Shown: positions 10,072 to 20,547 of the stretch, piece after piece | Layout: every line of letters starts with the position of its first letter | Numbering within the stretch: the stretch's first letter is position 1 | Notes under the pieces: generated by a model | The model's database searches: none | The model's input: only the letters and a program-made list of their open reading frames with translations | Told to the model about the DNA's origin: nothing | Program-made: the position numbers and the translations under genes | Source of the DNA: Staphylococcus sp. M0911 | GTDB lineage: Bacteria; Bacillota; Bacilli; Staphylococcales; Staphylococcaceae | Assembly: GCF_003491325.1 (NCBI RefSeq) | Contig: NZ_CP022881.1 | Coordinates: 1,984,001-2,048,000 of the forward strand | Direction: 5' to 3' | DNA length: 64,000 nt

Positions 10072-10962
10072 TTAATCGTTTTTTTGTTTAACCTTTTTTA
10101 ATTCCGAATTAAACGCCTTATCTTTCCTATCTATATCTTTACCCTCTTTTGGTAACTTATCGACATTAATTTTAGAAATTTTTTCTCCAACTTCTATTGT
10201 ATCGATACGAGTGTCATAGTAATTTTGCAAACTATAGTACATCTCAATCGCATTTTTACGTGCATCATTAACATTTTTATCTGATATATTCGTTTGATTG
10301 ATATCTTTAATTTGTTTTTCAATTAATGGAGAAATATAATTTTTGATTGCTTTCTTCGCTGATTTCGCATTACTTGATGATGTATCTAGATGCTTTTGAG
10401 CTGTCTCTTTTAAATCTTTATTATTACTTTCCAATTTTGAAGTTAACTGATCAGTGTCTTCTTGGTTCGATGCATTTTTGATTTTCTTTTCAACTTGTGA
10501 ACGATTTTTTTCAAATAACTTTGTGTAATCTAAAATATCTTCATTATCTTTGATTGAATCGTTACATAAATCCACAAATTCTTTCACATCATATATCGAC
10601 TTTTTCTTTGTTTTTACTGTTTTAAGGTATTTTGCTTTTAACACTTTTACATCATGTGTTTCAGCAGGTAATTGCTTCGCTGATTTTTCATATTCTTTAA
10701 ATGCAGGGATTAATTGTTTATTTATATCATCTTGAAGTTGAATAAATTCCTTTCTATTTTTATCAGTTGTATCTGTCTTACTTAAATGATCCAATTCTTT
10801 TAGATTGATATCATCCATCACTTTTTCAAGCTTATCTTGTTTATTATTAACTTCATCTAATTTACTTTCGAAATGGCTTAAATCAGAATCTGTTTTATTA
10901 CTACATGCTGTTAAAGCAACAATAAGTAAAAATATCATTGGGATAATTACTATTTTTTTCAT
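10072..10962 (-). CDS. EMYY-motif lipoprotein
   Basis: 296 residues from the ATG at 10962 (AAGGGGTG upstream). A lipoprotein signal peptide ends in the lipobox LTAC near residue 20, so the mature protein is a lipid-anchored surface protein. The rest is strongly charged, Lys/Asp-rich and predicted helical or coiled coil. The sequence EMYYSLQNYYD near residue 240 is the motif that gives this staphylococcal lipoprotein family its name. Function is unknown. It is divergent from the GrpB-family gene. No terminator is obvious downstream. Confidence 0.85.
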   Translation of the reverse strand: MKKIVIIPMIFLLIVALTACSNKTDSDLSHFESKLDEVNNKQDKLEKVMDDINLKELDHLSKTDTTDKNRKEFIQLQDDINKQLIPAFKEYEKSAKQLPAETHDVKVLKAKYLKTVKTKKKSIYDVKEFVDLCNDSIKDNEDILDYTKLFEKNRSQVEKKIKNASNQEDTDQLTSKLESNNKDLKETAQKHLDTSSSNAKSAKKAIKNYISPLIEKQIKDINQTNISDKNVNDARKNAIEMYYSLQNYYDTRIDTIEVGEKISKINVDKLPKEGKDIDRKDKAFNSELKKVKQKND

Positions 10963-11076
10963 ATTTGCACCCCTTACCATTGAACATTATACAAAAACGT
11001 ATTTATTAAGAAAATGAATTATGTTATAGTATCTCAGACTTTATACCTTATTAATTCAATATAAAGGAGAAAAACC

Positions 11077-11604
11077 ATGTACGGTCATGTTCAACCTCTT
11101 ATTAAACATCAAAATAATGACTATTTCGACACGCTATATCAAGAAACGCGTACGTTATTATTTAACTTGCTAGATTCACCTGTTAAATATACGCAACATA
11201 TTGGTGGCACTCATCATTTCAATTATGATACAGAACCTATCCTTGACATACTTATTGGCGTAGATAATTTACATGATATTACGGCGCTAGACGAAAAACG
11301 ATTAAATTATGCTGGGTTTTATCGTTTACACCATTCATATAAAAAGAAAGTCATGATGGCTAAGTTTAATAATCTTAAAGATTTAAAGCAAGAAGTTCGC
11401 TTACATATCATTCAATTAGATACACCGTTATTTGAGCAATATCAAAAAGTTGATGAATTATTAAGTCATCATAAGAAGATTGCTAACCAATTTGCGACTA
11501 AAAAGGAGAAACTATTGCATCATATTGATACGATAAGACAATATGAAAATCAAAAACAAACTATTTTTGAAAACATTTATAAACAGTATGGTCATAACAC
11601 ATAA
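11077..11604 (+). CDS. GrpB-family (UPF0157-like) protein
   Basis: 175 residues with AAAGGAG seven bases before the ATG. The N-terminal two thirds resemble the GrpB/UPF0157 nucleotidyltransferase-like fold: VKYTQHIGGTHHFNYDTEPILDIL corresponds to the family pattern of a His-Ile-Gly-Ser/Thr loop followed by an acidic Asp pair (here DILIGVD). Residues 105–175 are helical and charged. It is a divergent member, so I assign the family with moderate confidence. No partner gene suggests a pathway. Confidence 0.7.
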   Translation: MYGHVQPLIKHQNNDYFDTLYQETRTLLFNLLDSPVKYTQHIGGTHHFNYDTEPILDILIGVDNLHDITALDEKRLNYAGFYRLHHSYKKKVMMAKFNNLKDLKQEVRLHIIQLDTPLFEQYQKVDELLSHHKKIANQFATKKEKLLHHIDTIRQYENQKQTIFENIYKQYGHNT

Positions 11605-11841
11605 ATATGTAAAAGAAAGCTTATTAAATTGATGTAGCAGTCAATATCTATTTCCCAAACGCAAAATTAAATGAATTATGCATTTTAATTATATAACATA
11701 TATTTAGAATTAAAAGAACTATGCATTATATACAACGAGAATCAATTATCTTAGCGTTAAATATCTTCATATTTCGCAAATAACAACTAAAATTGATATA
11801 ATAAAAATATTAGTATTGATCAAAGAAAGGACGTACGGATA

Positions 11842-12765
11842 GTGAATAAAAACGACATTTTAAAAGGTTTGCAAGAAATTATTCCAAACGACATTATTGA
11901 AGTAGATGAACCCCTAAAAAAATATACTTATACTGAAACTGGTGGTAAAGCAGATTTTTACTTATCACCTACTAAAAATGAAGAGGTACAAGCCATTGTA
12001 AAATATGCAAACCAACATAATATTCCTGTCACATATCTAGGAAACGGTTCGAATATTATTATCCGTGAAGGCGGTATTAGAGGTATCGTATTAAGCTTGT
12101 TATCACTTAAACATATCGAAGTATCAGATGATGCCATTATTGCTGGTAGTGGTGCGGCTATTATTGATGTCTCACGTGTTGCAAGAGATTATGCACTTAC
12201 AGGATTAGAATTTGCATGTGGTATTCCTGGTTCAATCGGTGGCGCCGTTTTCATGAATGCAGGTGCTTATGGTGGCGAAGTTAAAGACTGTATTGATTAT
12301 GCGTTATGCGTTAATGAAGATGGAGATTTAATTAAATTAACAACACAAGAATTAGAATTAGATTATAGAAATAGTATTGTACAGAAAAAACATCTCGTAG
12401 TGTTAGAGGCAGCTTTCACACTAGAACCAGGAAACTTAAAAGAAATACAAGCGAAAATGGATGATTTAACTGAACGTCGTGAATCAAAGCAACCACTTGA
12501 GTACCCTTCATGTGGTAGTGTTTTCCAAAGACCACCAGGTCACTTTGCTGGTAAATTAATCCAAGATTCTGATCTACAAGGCCATCGTATTGGCGGTGTA
12601 GAAGTTTCTACTAAACACGCTGGATTTATGGTCAATGTAGATAATGGTACTGCGACAGACTATGAAGATTTAATCCATTACGTGCAGCAAACAGTTAAAG
12701 ATAAATTTGATGTAGAATTAAACACTGAAGTACGAATCATTGGCGAACATCCAGACGCTGAATAA
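11842..12765 (+). CDS. murB: UDP-N-acetylenolpyruvoylglucosamine reductase MurB
   Basis: FAD enzyme that makes UDP-N-acetylmuramate for peptidoglycan. 307 residues starting at GTG, the usual staphylococcal length. FAD-binding motifs [14 protein letters not shown] near residue 64 and [20 protein letters not shown] near 128 are intact, as is the catalytic serine in [12 protein letters not shown] near 228 and the C-terminal EVRIIGEHP. The CHY zinc-finger gene follows 25 bases downstream and is probably co-transcribed. Confidence 0.97.
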   Translation: MNKNDILKGLQEIIPNDIIEVDEPLKKYTYTETGGKADFYLSPTKNEEVQAIVKYANQHNIPVTYLGNGSNIIIREGGIRGIVLSLLSLKHIEVSDDAIIAGSGAAIIDVSRVARDYALTGLEFACGIPGSIGGAVFMNAGAYGGEVKDCIDYALCVNEDGDLIKLTTQELELDYRNSIVQKKHLVVLEAAFTLEPGNLKEIQAKMDDLTERRESKQPLEYPSCGSVFQRPPGHFAGKLIQDSDLQGHRIGGVEVSTKHAGFMVNVDNGTATDYEDLIHYVQQTVKDKFDVELNTEVRIIGEHPDAE

Positions 12766-12790
12766 TGATTAATATCGGAGGTTTGTTTCA

Positions 12791-13105
12791 ATGACTAAGG
12801 TCTATGGTTCAATGATTGATAATGAAACAAGATGTATACATTATCACTCTTTTTTAGATATTATTGCTATTAAATTCAAATGTTGTGATAAATACTATCC
12901 TTGTTATCAATGTCATAATGAACACGAAGCACACCCTATTCAACGTTGGAGTGAAGATGAATTCGACCAACAAGCCATTATGTGTGGTGTTTGTAAACAT
13001 CAGATGACAATTAACGATTACATGATGGTCGAATCTTGCCCCAGATGTCAATCCCACTTCAATCATAGATGTAAATTTCATTACCATCTATATTTTGAAA
13101 TTTAA
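12791..13105 (+). CDS. CHY zinc-finger protein
   Basis: 104 residues rich in Cys and His. Motifs in order: CIHYHS (the CHY signature) near residue 15, CCDKYYPCYQCHNEHE near 31, CGVCKHQM near 65 and CPRCQSHFNHRCKFHYH near 83. These can bind several zinc ions. Related to the CHY-type zinc finger otherwise found in eukaryotic RCHY1; the bacterial role is unknown. Follows murB closely with GGAGG upstream and shares the sst-side bidirectional terminator. Confidence 0.88.
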   Translation: MTKVYGSMIDNETRCIHYHSFLDIIAIKFKCCDKYYPCYQCHNEHEAHPIQRWSEDEFDQQAIMCGVCKHQMTINDYMMVESCPRCQSHFNHRCKFHYHLYFEI

Positions 13106-13112
13106 TATATAA

Positions 13113-13160
13113 AGCAAAAGCGCTAAAAGCATATTATTTAATGCCTTTAGCGCTTTCTTA
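13113..13160. terminator. Bidirectional terminator between CHY gene and sstD
   Basis: A 16-pair stem (13117–13132 with 13141–13156, one mismatch) between the converging CHY gene and sst operon. Flanking A and T tracts are short on each side. Confidence 0.8.
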
Positions 13161-13162
13161 TA

Positions 13163-14197
13163 TTATTTTACTACTTTTTCTAATTCATCAATTTGTTTCA
13201 TTGTTGTAGTTGTTGAACCAGATGAGAAATACCAAAGTTTAGGGTCAAGTTCATAAATTTTATGTTCTTTTACAGCTTTAACATTTTTTAATACTTTATT
13301 GTTTAATGTCTTCTTAGCTGTTGCATTATTTGCTACAACCTGTCCTCTATCCATAGCTAAAATCACATCAGGATTATTTTTGTTAATATATTCATTATTA
13401 ACATTTTGACCATGCGGGCCTTTACTTACATATTTATCAACTGGTTTAAAGCCTAGTGTATCAAATACCAATCCACCAAATCGTGAACCTGGGCCGAATG
13501 TAGATAACTCACCTTCATTTACTAATAAGTACATCACTTTCTTATCAAATTTAGATGTTTTGTTTTTCATTGTATCTACTTTTTTATCTAATTGTTTAGT
13601 TAAATCTTTCGCTTTATCTTCCTTGTCGTAGATTTTACCTAATTTTTCAGTGTTATCCTTCATAGAGTTGATAACATCTTTATTATCCGCATCCATATAT
13701 ACAATTTTTGCTTTTGGTGCAGCTTTTTTAAATTCATCTAAATTTTTCTGATTAGCTGTTCTACCTGAAATAAAAATCACTTCTGGTTTGGCTTTAGCTA
13801 CTTTATCGAAATTAACTTGTTTTAAGTTACCAGAGTTTATATATTTATCTGATTTAAAATCTTCTAAGAAATCTGGTAGAGATTTTCCGCCTTCACCTTT
13901 TGGTAATGCTTTAACTTTACTTGAAAGTCCCATTTCTTTCATATCATTTAATACACCATAATCTAAAACGACAGCATTTTTGGGGTTTTTAGGAACTTCG
14001 ACCGTCTCTTTAACCTTCTTAGCATCACTGCCATCTTTTTCCTTTCCTTGTGCTTCATAGTTATTTTCTATTTTAACAGTATCTTTCGAATCACTTTTCT
14101 TCGATTTCGAATTTGATTGACTATTATTAGATTGATTACCACATGCTGCTAATATAAATACTAAAGATATTATTAAGACTAAAATTGATTTTTTCAT
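13163..14197 (-). CDS. sstD: Siderophore-binding lipoprotein SstD
   Basis: Surface receptor of the Sst iron importer, known in S. aureus to take iron from catechol siderophores and catecholamines. 344 residues from the ATG at 14197, preceded by AAAGGAG. Lipoprotein signal with LAAC near residue 19, then an Asn/Ser/Lys-rich linker, then a periplasmic-binding fold (FepB/FhuD class) with GPGSRFGGLVFDTLGF near residue 226. The gap of 111 bases to sstC is larger than between the other sst genes but no terminator is seen. Confidence 0.92.
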   Translation of the reverse strand: MKKSILVLIISLVFILAACGNQSNNSQSNSKSKKSDSKDTVKIENNYEAQGKEKDGSDAKKVKETVEVPKNPKNAVVLDYGVLNDMKEMGLSSKVKALPKGEGGKSLPDFLEDFKSDKYINSGNLKQVNFDKVAKAKPEVIFISGRTANQKNLDEFKKAAPKAKIVYMDADNKDVINSMKDNTEKLGKIYDKEDKAKDLTKQLDKKVDTMKNKTSKFDKKVMYLLVNEGELSTFGPGSRFGGLVFDTLGFKPVDKYVSKGPHGQNVNNEYINKNNPDVILAMDRGQVVANNATAKKTLNNKVLKNVKAVKEHKIYELDPKLWYFSSGSTTTTMKQIDELEKVVK

Positions 14198-14308
14198 TAT
14201 GTAGTAACTCCTTTTGTAATTTTTCACGATTGGCTGAGTAACATGTTCTTCTTTATTAATTATTTACTCACTATAAGCATCACTCCCTTAGTGGTTTAAA
14301 TGTTCACT

Positions 14309-15082
14309 TTATGAAAGAATTTGTTCATCGTAATACAGACATATGCGTTGTCCATTAACCCATTCTACTTTGACATCCATTTCATATAATTCTCTTAATA
14401 CCTCAGTTTGTAAAACGTCTTCATTTTTTCCAGCACGTACTAATTCACCATGTTTTAATGCAATAATATGATCTGAATAACATGACGCAAAATTAATATC
14501 ATGTAATACAATAACGATTGTTTTATCTAATTGCTGTGCTAATGTACGCAATGTCTGCATAATTTGAACGGAATGTTTCATGTCTAAATTATTTAATGGC
14601 TCATCTAACAAAATGTACTCAGTATTTTGTGCAATTGTCATAGCGATATATGCTCTCTGACGCTGACCACCGGACAAAGTTTTAATATTCCTATCTTTAA
14701 TGTCGTTTAACTGTAATAAATCTAAGGCATATTTAACTTGCTCTTTATCTTCTTTTTTAAGATGACTCTTACAATAAGGAAATCTGCCAAAATTCACTAA
14801 TTGCTCTACAGTAATATTCATATCTGTGTGATTAGTTTGTTTTAGTATTGAAATTTTCTGAGCAAGTTCATCCGTCCTATAAAGCGACATTTCTTTATCT
14901 TCAATTTTGACTGTGCCACTATCGATACTCATTAATTTTGTAATTGCAGATAGCAAAGTACTTTTTCCTGCACCATTAGGCCCTATCAAAGAGGTAATCT
15001 TCCCCTTTTCGATATTGACATTGATATCTTTTAATATGGACTTCTTTTGAATTGATTTATTTAAATTTTGAATTTGGATCAA
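14309..15082 (-). CDS. sstC: Siderophore ABC transporter ATPase SstC
   Basis: 257-residue FecE-type ATPase that powers SstAB. Walker A GPNGAGKST near residue 34, Q-loop around residue 82, signature LSGGQRQRAY near 137, Walker B ILLDEPLNNLD near 156 and switch His in VLHDINF near 193. Its ATG overlaps the sstB stop by four bases (15079–15082), so translational coupling with sstB is likely; the frameshift in sstB could therefore lower SstC as well. Confidence 0.95.
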   Translation of the reverse strand: MIQIQNLNKSIQKKSILKDINVNIEKGKITSLIGPNGAGKSTLLSAITKLMSIDSGTVKIEDKEMSLYRTDELAQKISILKQTNHTDMNITVEQLVNFGRFPYCKSHLKKEDKEQVKYALDLLQLNDIKDRNIKTLSGGQRQRAYIAMTIAQNTEYILLDEPLNNLDMKHSVQIMQTLRTLAQQLDKTIVIVLHDINFASCYSDHIIALKHGELVRAGKNEDVLQTEVLRELYEMDVKVEWVNGQRICLYYDEQILS

Positions 15083-16039
15083 TTTGCATTTCTCCCTTTA
15101 ACTAATAAGTAAATAAAGTAACTTCCACCTATGAGGTCAATGATGATACTTACTTCTGTAGTAGCTTCGAAAAGATGTTCAACAACCCATTGAGCAATAA
15201 ATAAACATATCCAACTGAAACATATTGTAGCGGGTAAAATATATTTATGTTCATAAGTTTTCATAAATTCATGAGCTAAATTGACAGTAAGTAATCCTAA
15301 AAATGTAATCGGCCCAACTAATGCCGTTGAAATAGATACTAAAATAGCGACAAGAATAAGCATTAATCTTGTTACATTTTCATAATTAACACCTAAATTG
15401 ATAGCTTGTGCTTTTCCTAGTAATAACACATCTAAATAGGGTATCAGCACTATAGTTATACCTATTAAAATGATTAATAAAATAGCTGAAAATCCGACAA
15501 TTTTAGAATTAGAAGCATCAAAGTTAGCAAACATGGTATTTTGAACTGCTAAAAATGACTCTGGCTCCATAATTAATTGGATAAAACCAGTAATACTTCT
15601 AAAAAATGTGCCTAATATTACACCAATCAATAAAATGAAATAGACCGAAAAATGACCTACTTTAAATAAAACTTGAAACAGAATTAAAGCAAATAACACC
15701 ATTGTCACTAACGTAATTAAAAAATTGATATACACGTTATTAACGATTGTCGATTGAGTACCTAATAAAAAAACAGGTAATATTTTGACGAATAAATAGA
15801 CTGAATCTAAACCAATAATAGAAGGTGGTTAGTAAGCGATTTGTTGTTATCGCTTGAAAAATGACAACTGACGTGCCAATAGCGCCACCTACTAATATAA
15901 TTAAGATAAATTTTCTTAAACGACTTTGAATTTGATAATCAAATATTTCGAAATCAATACCTAAAATTAAGTATAAAGTCGCTATAATTATTGTGATTAC
16001 CCCTAATAAAAAAAGCTTTTTATTAACATTAGTTAGCAT
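15079..16039 (-). pseudogene. sstB: Siderophore ABC permease SstB, frameshifted
   Basis: FecCD-type membrane permease, partner of SstA. The first frame gives normal sequence from the ATG at 16039 to about residue 70 (ending FQAITTNRLLT), then runs out of family and stops. The other frame continues with PSIIGLDSVYLFVKILPVF and reads to the normal end at 15079. Removing one G from the GG pair at 15827–15828 restores one continuous frame of about 319 residues, the expected length. So a single-base insertion splits the gene. It could be a true mutation or a sequencing error; the rest of both frames is well conserved, which favours a recent change or an artefact. Confidence 0.88.
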
Positions 16040-16997
16040 AATTCTCCCTACCTTTCATCAATAAGATAAGGAATATAATCGTTCCAAAAACACCAATAGT
16101 TAGACCTATGTTAATTTCATAAGGATAAACAATTAAGCGTCCTACAATATCTGAAATAAGCACAAATATAGAACCTAACATCATCGTATGAGGTAAGGCA
16201 TGTTTTAAATGGTCCCCTCGATATATTGAAATAATATTAGGAACAATGAGTCCGAGAAATGGTAATGTTCCAACAGTAACGACTACAAGTGCAGTGATTG
16301 TTGCAGTTATAAACAATGCGATATTAATGATTTTTTCATAATTCACACCTAAGTTATGGCTAAAATCTTTGCCCATACCAGCAATCGTAAAATGATTTGC
16401 AAATATATATGTAATTAATAAGAACGGTATACTTAGATATAGAACTTCATAACGACCACTTGTAATAATAGCAAAATTTCCATTTAGCCAATTTCCAATA
16501 CTTTGTACTGCATTAGTTCTCAATGCGATAAATGTAGTAAAACTTGAAACAATACCTCCAAGCATAATACCTAATAACGGTATAAAGATGACTTCTTTCA
16601 CTCTAATCAGTTGTACTAATTTCACGAAGAAATAAGTACCACCGACGCTACAAATAACTGCAAATATTAATTTAATAAGTATGTGACCTTTAGGGAATAA
16701 AATAAGTGATAAAAGAATACCCAACTTAGCCCACTCCATTGTGCCAGCTGTTGTTGGACTCACAAATTTATTTTGCATCATTTGTTGCATGATTAAACCT
16801 GCTATTGCCAACGTACTACCTGATATGAGAATACTAACTGTTCGAGGAATACGACTCGATAAAATGATATTTAATTGATCATCGGTAAGGTGGAAAATAT
16901 CGGAGATTGATATTTGGCTAACACCGATAAATAGAGAGAGAATCGTAAGCACGACGAGAAAGATGAGTAAAACATATCCCTTTAATAAAAACTTCAT
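16029..16997 (-). CDS. sstA: Siderophore ABC permease SstA
   Basis: 322-residue FecCD-family permease with about nine membrane helices; first gene of the sst operon. The ATG at 16997 follows AAGGAG; the longer open frame upstream runs through the promoter and is not used. Family segments: SRIPRTVSILISGSTLAIAGLIMQ near residue 45 and GTLPFLGLIVPNI near 240. It overlaps sstB by 11 bases. Confidence 0.93.
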   Translation of the reverse strand: MKFLLKGYVLLIFLVVLTILSLFIGVSQISISDIFHLTDDQLNIILSSRIPRTVSILISGSTLAIAGLIMQQMMQNKFVSPTTAGTMEWAKLGILLSLILFPKGHILIKLIFAVICSVGGTYFFVKLVQLIRVKEVIFIPLLGIMLGGIVSSFTTFIALRTNAVQSIGNWLNGNFAIITSGRYEVLYLSIPFLLITYIFANHFTIAGMGKDFSHNLGVNYEKIINIALFITATITALVVVTVGTLPFLGLIVPNIISIYRGDHLKHALPHTMMLGSIFVLISDIVGRLIVYPYEINIGLTIGVFGTIIFLILLMKGRENYAN

Positions 16998-17032
16998 AAC
17001 ACTTTCTCCTTGAATAGTTATCCTTGGTAACG

Positions 17033-17060
17033 ATTGTACGATAATGATAATCGTTATCAA
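17033..17060 (-). promoter_or_regulatory. sst promoter with Fur box
   Basis: Minus-strand -35 TTGATA (17055–17060), 16-base spacer and -10 TACAAT (17033–17038). A near-perfect 19-base Fur box, GATAATGATAATCGTTATC, spans 17040–17058 and fills the spacer. Iron-bound Fur would block RNA polymerase directly. Start codon of sstA is 36 bases from the -10. Confidence 0.92.
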
Positions 17061-17153
17061 TTAAAATGTTACAGAATTTCCTTGTCATTTTCAATAGGTT
17101 ATCTATAAATATTGTTATAAATTAGATTATTTTTATGTTTTTAGTTCATTGCA

Positions 17154-17214
17154 CATAAAAAAAGCCCTAATTTTACTTTCATTGTGCGTACACAAGTATA
17201 GTAAAATTAGAGCT
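17154..17214 (-). terminator. Intrinsic terminator after nrdF
   Basis: Stem 17163–17177 with 17200–17214 (one mismatch), large loop, then seven U on the minus strand. Ends the nrdIEF transcript. Confidence 0.85.
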
Positions 17215-17223
17215 AAATCTATT

Positions 17224-18198
17224 TTATTTTTCATCATCAAATATGAAATCTTCATCTCGTAATGCTTCAACATTTAAAGCTAGTGTATAACCATCACCTT
17301 TTACAGAGAAGAAATCATGGTTTTTAGTTGTTGTATCTAAAGCATTTTCTATAATTGGATTGAATTCACGTTCTTCAAAATATGGTTCAAATCCAAGATT
17401 TGATAATGCTTTATTACCGTTGTATTTAACGTAATTAAGCACATCTTCAGCTAAGCCAATATCATCATATAGAAGATGCGTATATGATACTTCATTATCA
17501 TAAAGTTCTTTTAACAATTTGTACATTTCTTGATCTGCACGTTGCTTTTCACTTTCAGAAAGCTCATTTCTTAAACTTTGTGCATCTAGACCTGTAAACA
17601 CACCATGTATCGATTCATCTAATAAGATTTTACGAATAATTTCACCAGATGTTGTCATTTTACCTTGACCAGCTAGATAAAGCGGATAATAGAATCCAGA
17701 GTAGAATAAGAATGTTTCTAAGAAAACACTTGATACTCTAGCAATATATTGGTCAAAAATTGAGGCTTCTTTCCCCCACAATTTATGGTAGTTTTCGATG
17801 ATTTTGTCTGATTTGTATTTTAAATGTGGCTCTTCAATTACCCAAGTATCTAATAAATAGTTCGTTTCACTAGATGGTAATAATGTAGTGAAAATATGAG
17901 AATAACTTTTAGCATGAATTTGTTCCATCATTGCCATAAACGAATAAACGGCTTTTTTTCTTAAATCAGTTGTGTGAAGCATGATTAATGGCATTCCATC
18001 ATCTGCTTGATGCGTGTCTAACCCTGTTAAACCAGCTAATGCCTTTTTAAATGTATTTTTTTCGGCTTCAGATAATGTTTTCCAACTTGCAATATCTTTT
18101 GATACTTTAAATTCTGTTTCTACCCACATTTGAGAGATATTTTGACGCCAAAACATATTTGTCATATCTTCTTGGGTATTCCAATTGACGGCCTTCAT
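17224..18198 (-). CDS. nrdF: Class Ib ribonucleotide reductase beta subunit NrdF
   Basis: Carries the dimetal-tyrosyl radical cofactor that starts nucleotide reduction in NrdE. 324 residues. Metal ligand motifs are both present: EQIH in MAMMEQIHAKSYSHIF near residue 102 and ESIH in LLDESIHGVFTG near 196; an upstream Asp ligand lies in HQADDGM near 63. In class Ib enzymes the metal is manganese activated through NrdI, or iron. Start ATG follows AGGAGG. Separated from nrdE by 243 bases containing a structured element. Confidence 0.96.
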   Translation of the reverse strand: MKAVNWNTQEDMTNMFWRQNISQMWVETEFKVSKDIASWKTLSEAEKNTFKKALAGLTGLDTHQADDGMPLIMLHTTDLRKKAVYSFMAMMEQIHAKSYSHIFTTLLPSSETNYLLDTWVIEEPHLKYKSDKIIENYHKLWGKEASIFDQYIARVSSVFLETFLFYSGFYYPLYLAGQGKMTTSGEIIRKILLDESIHGVFTGLDAQSLRNELSESEKQRADQEMYKLLKELYDNEVSYTHLLYDDIGLAEDVLNYVKYNGNKALSNLGFEPYFEEREFNPIIENALDTTTKNHDFFSVKGDGYTLALNVEALRDEDFIFDDEK

Positions 18199-18290
18199 GA
18201 ATAATAATCCTCCTATCCTTTAATTAAGATGATAGATAGCCATAGATAATCAATTAAACTACCAAAATCCTTATTAAGGTTATGTATTTC

Positions 18291-18367
18291 AAGGTTAGAA
18301 CATCTACGTTGCATACTTTGAGAAATACTAAATATGCTCTTTAAAGTCAACGTGTAGTCCCAACCTT
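18291..18367 (-). other. Nested stem structure between nrdE and nrdF
   Basis: Three nested pairings: AAGGTT (18291–18296) with AACCTT (18362–18367); CTACGTTG (18304–18311) with CAACG and TAG at 18348–18357 with a two-base bulge; GCATA (18311–18315) with TATGC (18333–18337), though the first and third compete for one base. On the transcribed strand no U-run follows, so it is not a typical terminator. An RNA processing or stability element in the operon mRNA is a reasonable guess. Confidence 0.5.
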
Positions 18368-18441
18368 TTTAAATCTTAATATTCTATAATCCACTTCAAT
18401 AATAATACTTACTATTTAATGTATCACGTTTATTTATCGTA

Positions 18442-20547
18442 TTAAATTGCACAACTTGTACATTCTTCTACACTTAATAATTTATTACGTGTGTAATATA
18501 AAGATTTTAAACCTTTATGATGTGCATATACATATAATCGAGAAAGTTCACGTGTAGAAATTTCTGAATTAACATATAAAATAGTTGAAATACCTTGATC
18601 AACATGTGTTTGAATAGTTGATACTAAATCAATTAATTTCATTTGATCTGTATTAAATGCTGATTTGTAATACCACATTGTTTCAGGTGATAAGAATGGC
18701 ATTGGATAAAATGTTTCAGCATTACCATAAGTACGTCGCTCGATTTGATCAACGATAGGCATTACTGAGCTTGTTGCATTTTGCACATATGAAATACTTT
18801 GTGTTGGTGCAATTGCTAAGCGATAAGCATGATATAGACCGTATTGCTCTACATCTTTTTGTAATGCTTTCCAATCTTCTGCTGTAGGAATTTCAAAACC
18901 TTTGAATAATTCGCGTACTTTTTCAAATTGTGGTTCAAATTCTTGTGAAGTATAGAACTCGAAATATTTTCCATTTGCATAATCTGATTTATCAAAATCA
19001 AGATATTTTTCTCCACGTTCTTTTGCAATTTGCATTGAACGCTCAATTGAATAATAGTTCATCATCATGAAAAAGATGTTAGCGAAATCTTTAGCTTCTT
19101 CTGACTCATAACCAATTTTATTTTTAGCTAAGTAACCATGTAAGTTCATTACACCAAGTCCTACAGAATGTAACTCACTATTAGCTTTTTTAACGCCAGG
19201 TGCGTTTTGAATATTCGCTTCATCACTAACAACTGTTAATGCGTCCATACCAGTATGAACCGAATCTCTAAATTTTTGGGATTCCATGACATTCACAATA
19301 TTTAATGAACCTAAGTTACATGAAATATCTCGTTTAATTTCATCTTCTGTACCATAATCATTAATAATAGATGTTTCTTGTAATTGGAAAATTTCAGTAC
19401 ATAAATTGCTCATTTTAATTTGACCAATATCTGAATTAGCATGTACTTTGTTCGCATTATCTTTGAACATCAAATATGGATAACCAGATTGTAATTGCGT
19501 TTGAGCAATTGTATTTAACATTTCACGTGCATCTTTTTTCTTTTTCTCTACGTTAGGGTTTGCAACCATGTCATCATAATATTTTTCTAAATCAATATCA
19601 TCTAAAGTCACACCATACTCTTGTTTTACAGTGTGTGGCGCAAACATGTAGAAGTCTTTACCTTCTTTTGCTAGGTCGAAGAATTTAGAAGGCACGATTA
19701 AGCCTGTAGAGATAGTTGATAAACGTAAATCTTCATCTGCATTTACTTTTTTAGTATCTAAAAACTCTTCAACATCATAGTGGAAGATGTTTAAATATAC
19801 AGCACCTGCGCCAGGTCTTTGACCTAATTGATCTGCATAACTAAATCCACCTTCGAGTGACTTAGCAACAGGTAATACACCTTTGGCTACACCTTTTATA
19901 CCTTTAATTGCTTCACCACGTGCACGTAATTTAGATAAATTAATTGCAACGCCACCGCCAATTTTACTTAATTGCTTCGCGGTTGAATCAATAAAGTTGA
20001 TGGAATTCAAGCTATCATCCACTTCTAATAAGAAGCAAGAAACTAATTCTCCACGTCTTGCTCTACCCGCATTTAAAAATGTAGGTGTTGCAGGTTGATA
20101 ACGTTGTTCTACCATAGCTGAAATAAATTGTTTAGCTTGATCTTTGTCTCCATTAGCTAAGTACATTGAAACAATGGCAACGTGTTGATTATAATCTTCT
20201 AAATATTGTTGTTTATCATTCGTTTTAAGTGCATAGTCTTTGTAAAATTTACTTGCAGACATGTAACTAGCAAATTGGAAGTTAATTGACTTCGCATATT
20301 CTGTGATTTCTACTAAGTCTGAATCACTGTATTTTTCAAAAACATTGAAATAGAAGTTATTGTCTACAAGATAGTGTAAACGTTCAATTTCGCTATCGAA
20401 ATAAATCGTTTTGTCGTGGATTTCTTCCAAATATACTTTGAGCGCTTCTTGGTCTTTTTCTAAATTAAAAAAACCATTATCTTTTCGTTTTGTAACTTCA
20501 TTATTTAATTCAATGTGATTGTACTTCTTCTCGTCCATAGTTTTCAT
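18442..20547 (-). CDS. nrdE: Class Ib ribonucleotide reductase alpha subunit NrdE
   Basis: Catalytic subunit that reduces ribonucleoside diphosphates to deoxy forms. 701 residues from the ATG at 20547 (AAGGTGGG upstream); the longer open frame is inside nrdI. Substrate-site motifs include [15 protein letters not shown] near residue 193, [12 protein letters not shown] near 387 and [17 protein letters not shown] near 583. The redox pair sits at the C-terminus in ECTSCAI. Overlaps nrdI by 38 bases, so the two are tightly coupled. Confidence 0.97.
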   Translation of the reverse strand: MKTMDEKKYNHIELNNEVTKRKDNGFFNLEKDQEALKVYLEEIHDKTIYFDSEIERLHYLVDNNFYFNVFEKYSDSDLVEITEYAKSINFQFASYMSASKFYKDYALKTNDKQQYLEDYNQHVAIVSMYLANGDKDQAKQFISAMVEQRYQPATPTFLNAGRARRGELVSCFLLEVDDSLNSINFIDSTAKQLSKIGGGVAINLSKLRARGEAIKGIKGVAKGVLPVAKSLEGGFSYADQLGQRPGAGAVYLNIFHYDVEEFLDTKKVNADEDLRLSTISTGLIVPSKFFDLAKEGKDFYMFAPHTVKQEYGVTLDDIDLEKYYDDMVANPNVEKKKKDAREMLNTIAQTQLQSGYPYLMFKDNANKVHANSDIGQIKMSNLCTEIFQLQETSIINDYGTEDEIKRDISCNLGSLNIVNVMESQKFRDSVHTGMDALTVVSDEANIQNAPGVKKANSELHSVGLGVMNLHGYLAKNKIGYESEEAKDFANIFFMMMNYYSIERSMQIAKERGEKYLDFDKSDYANGKYFEFYTSQEFEPQFEKVRELFKGFEIPTAEDWKALQKDVEQYGLYHAYRLAIAPTQSISYVQNATSSVMPIVDQIERRTYGNAETFYPMPFLSPETMWYYKSAFNTDQMKLIDLVSTIQTHVDQGISTILYVNSEISTRELSRLYVYAHHKGLKSLYYTRNKLLSVEECTSCAI

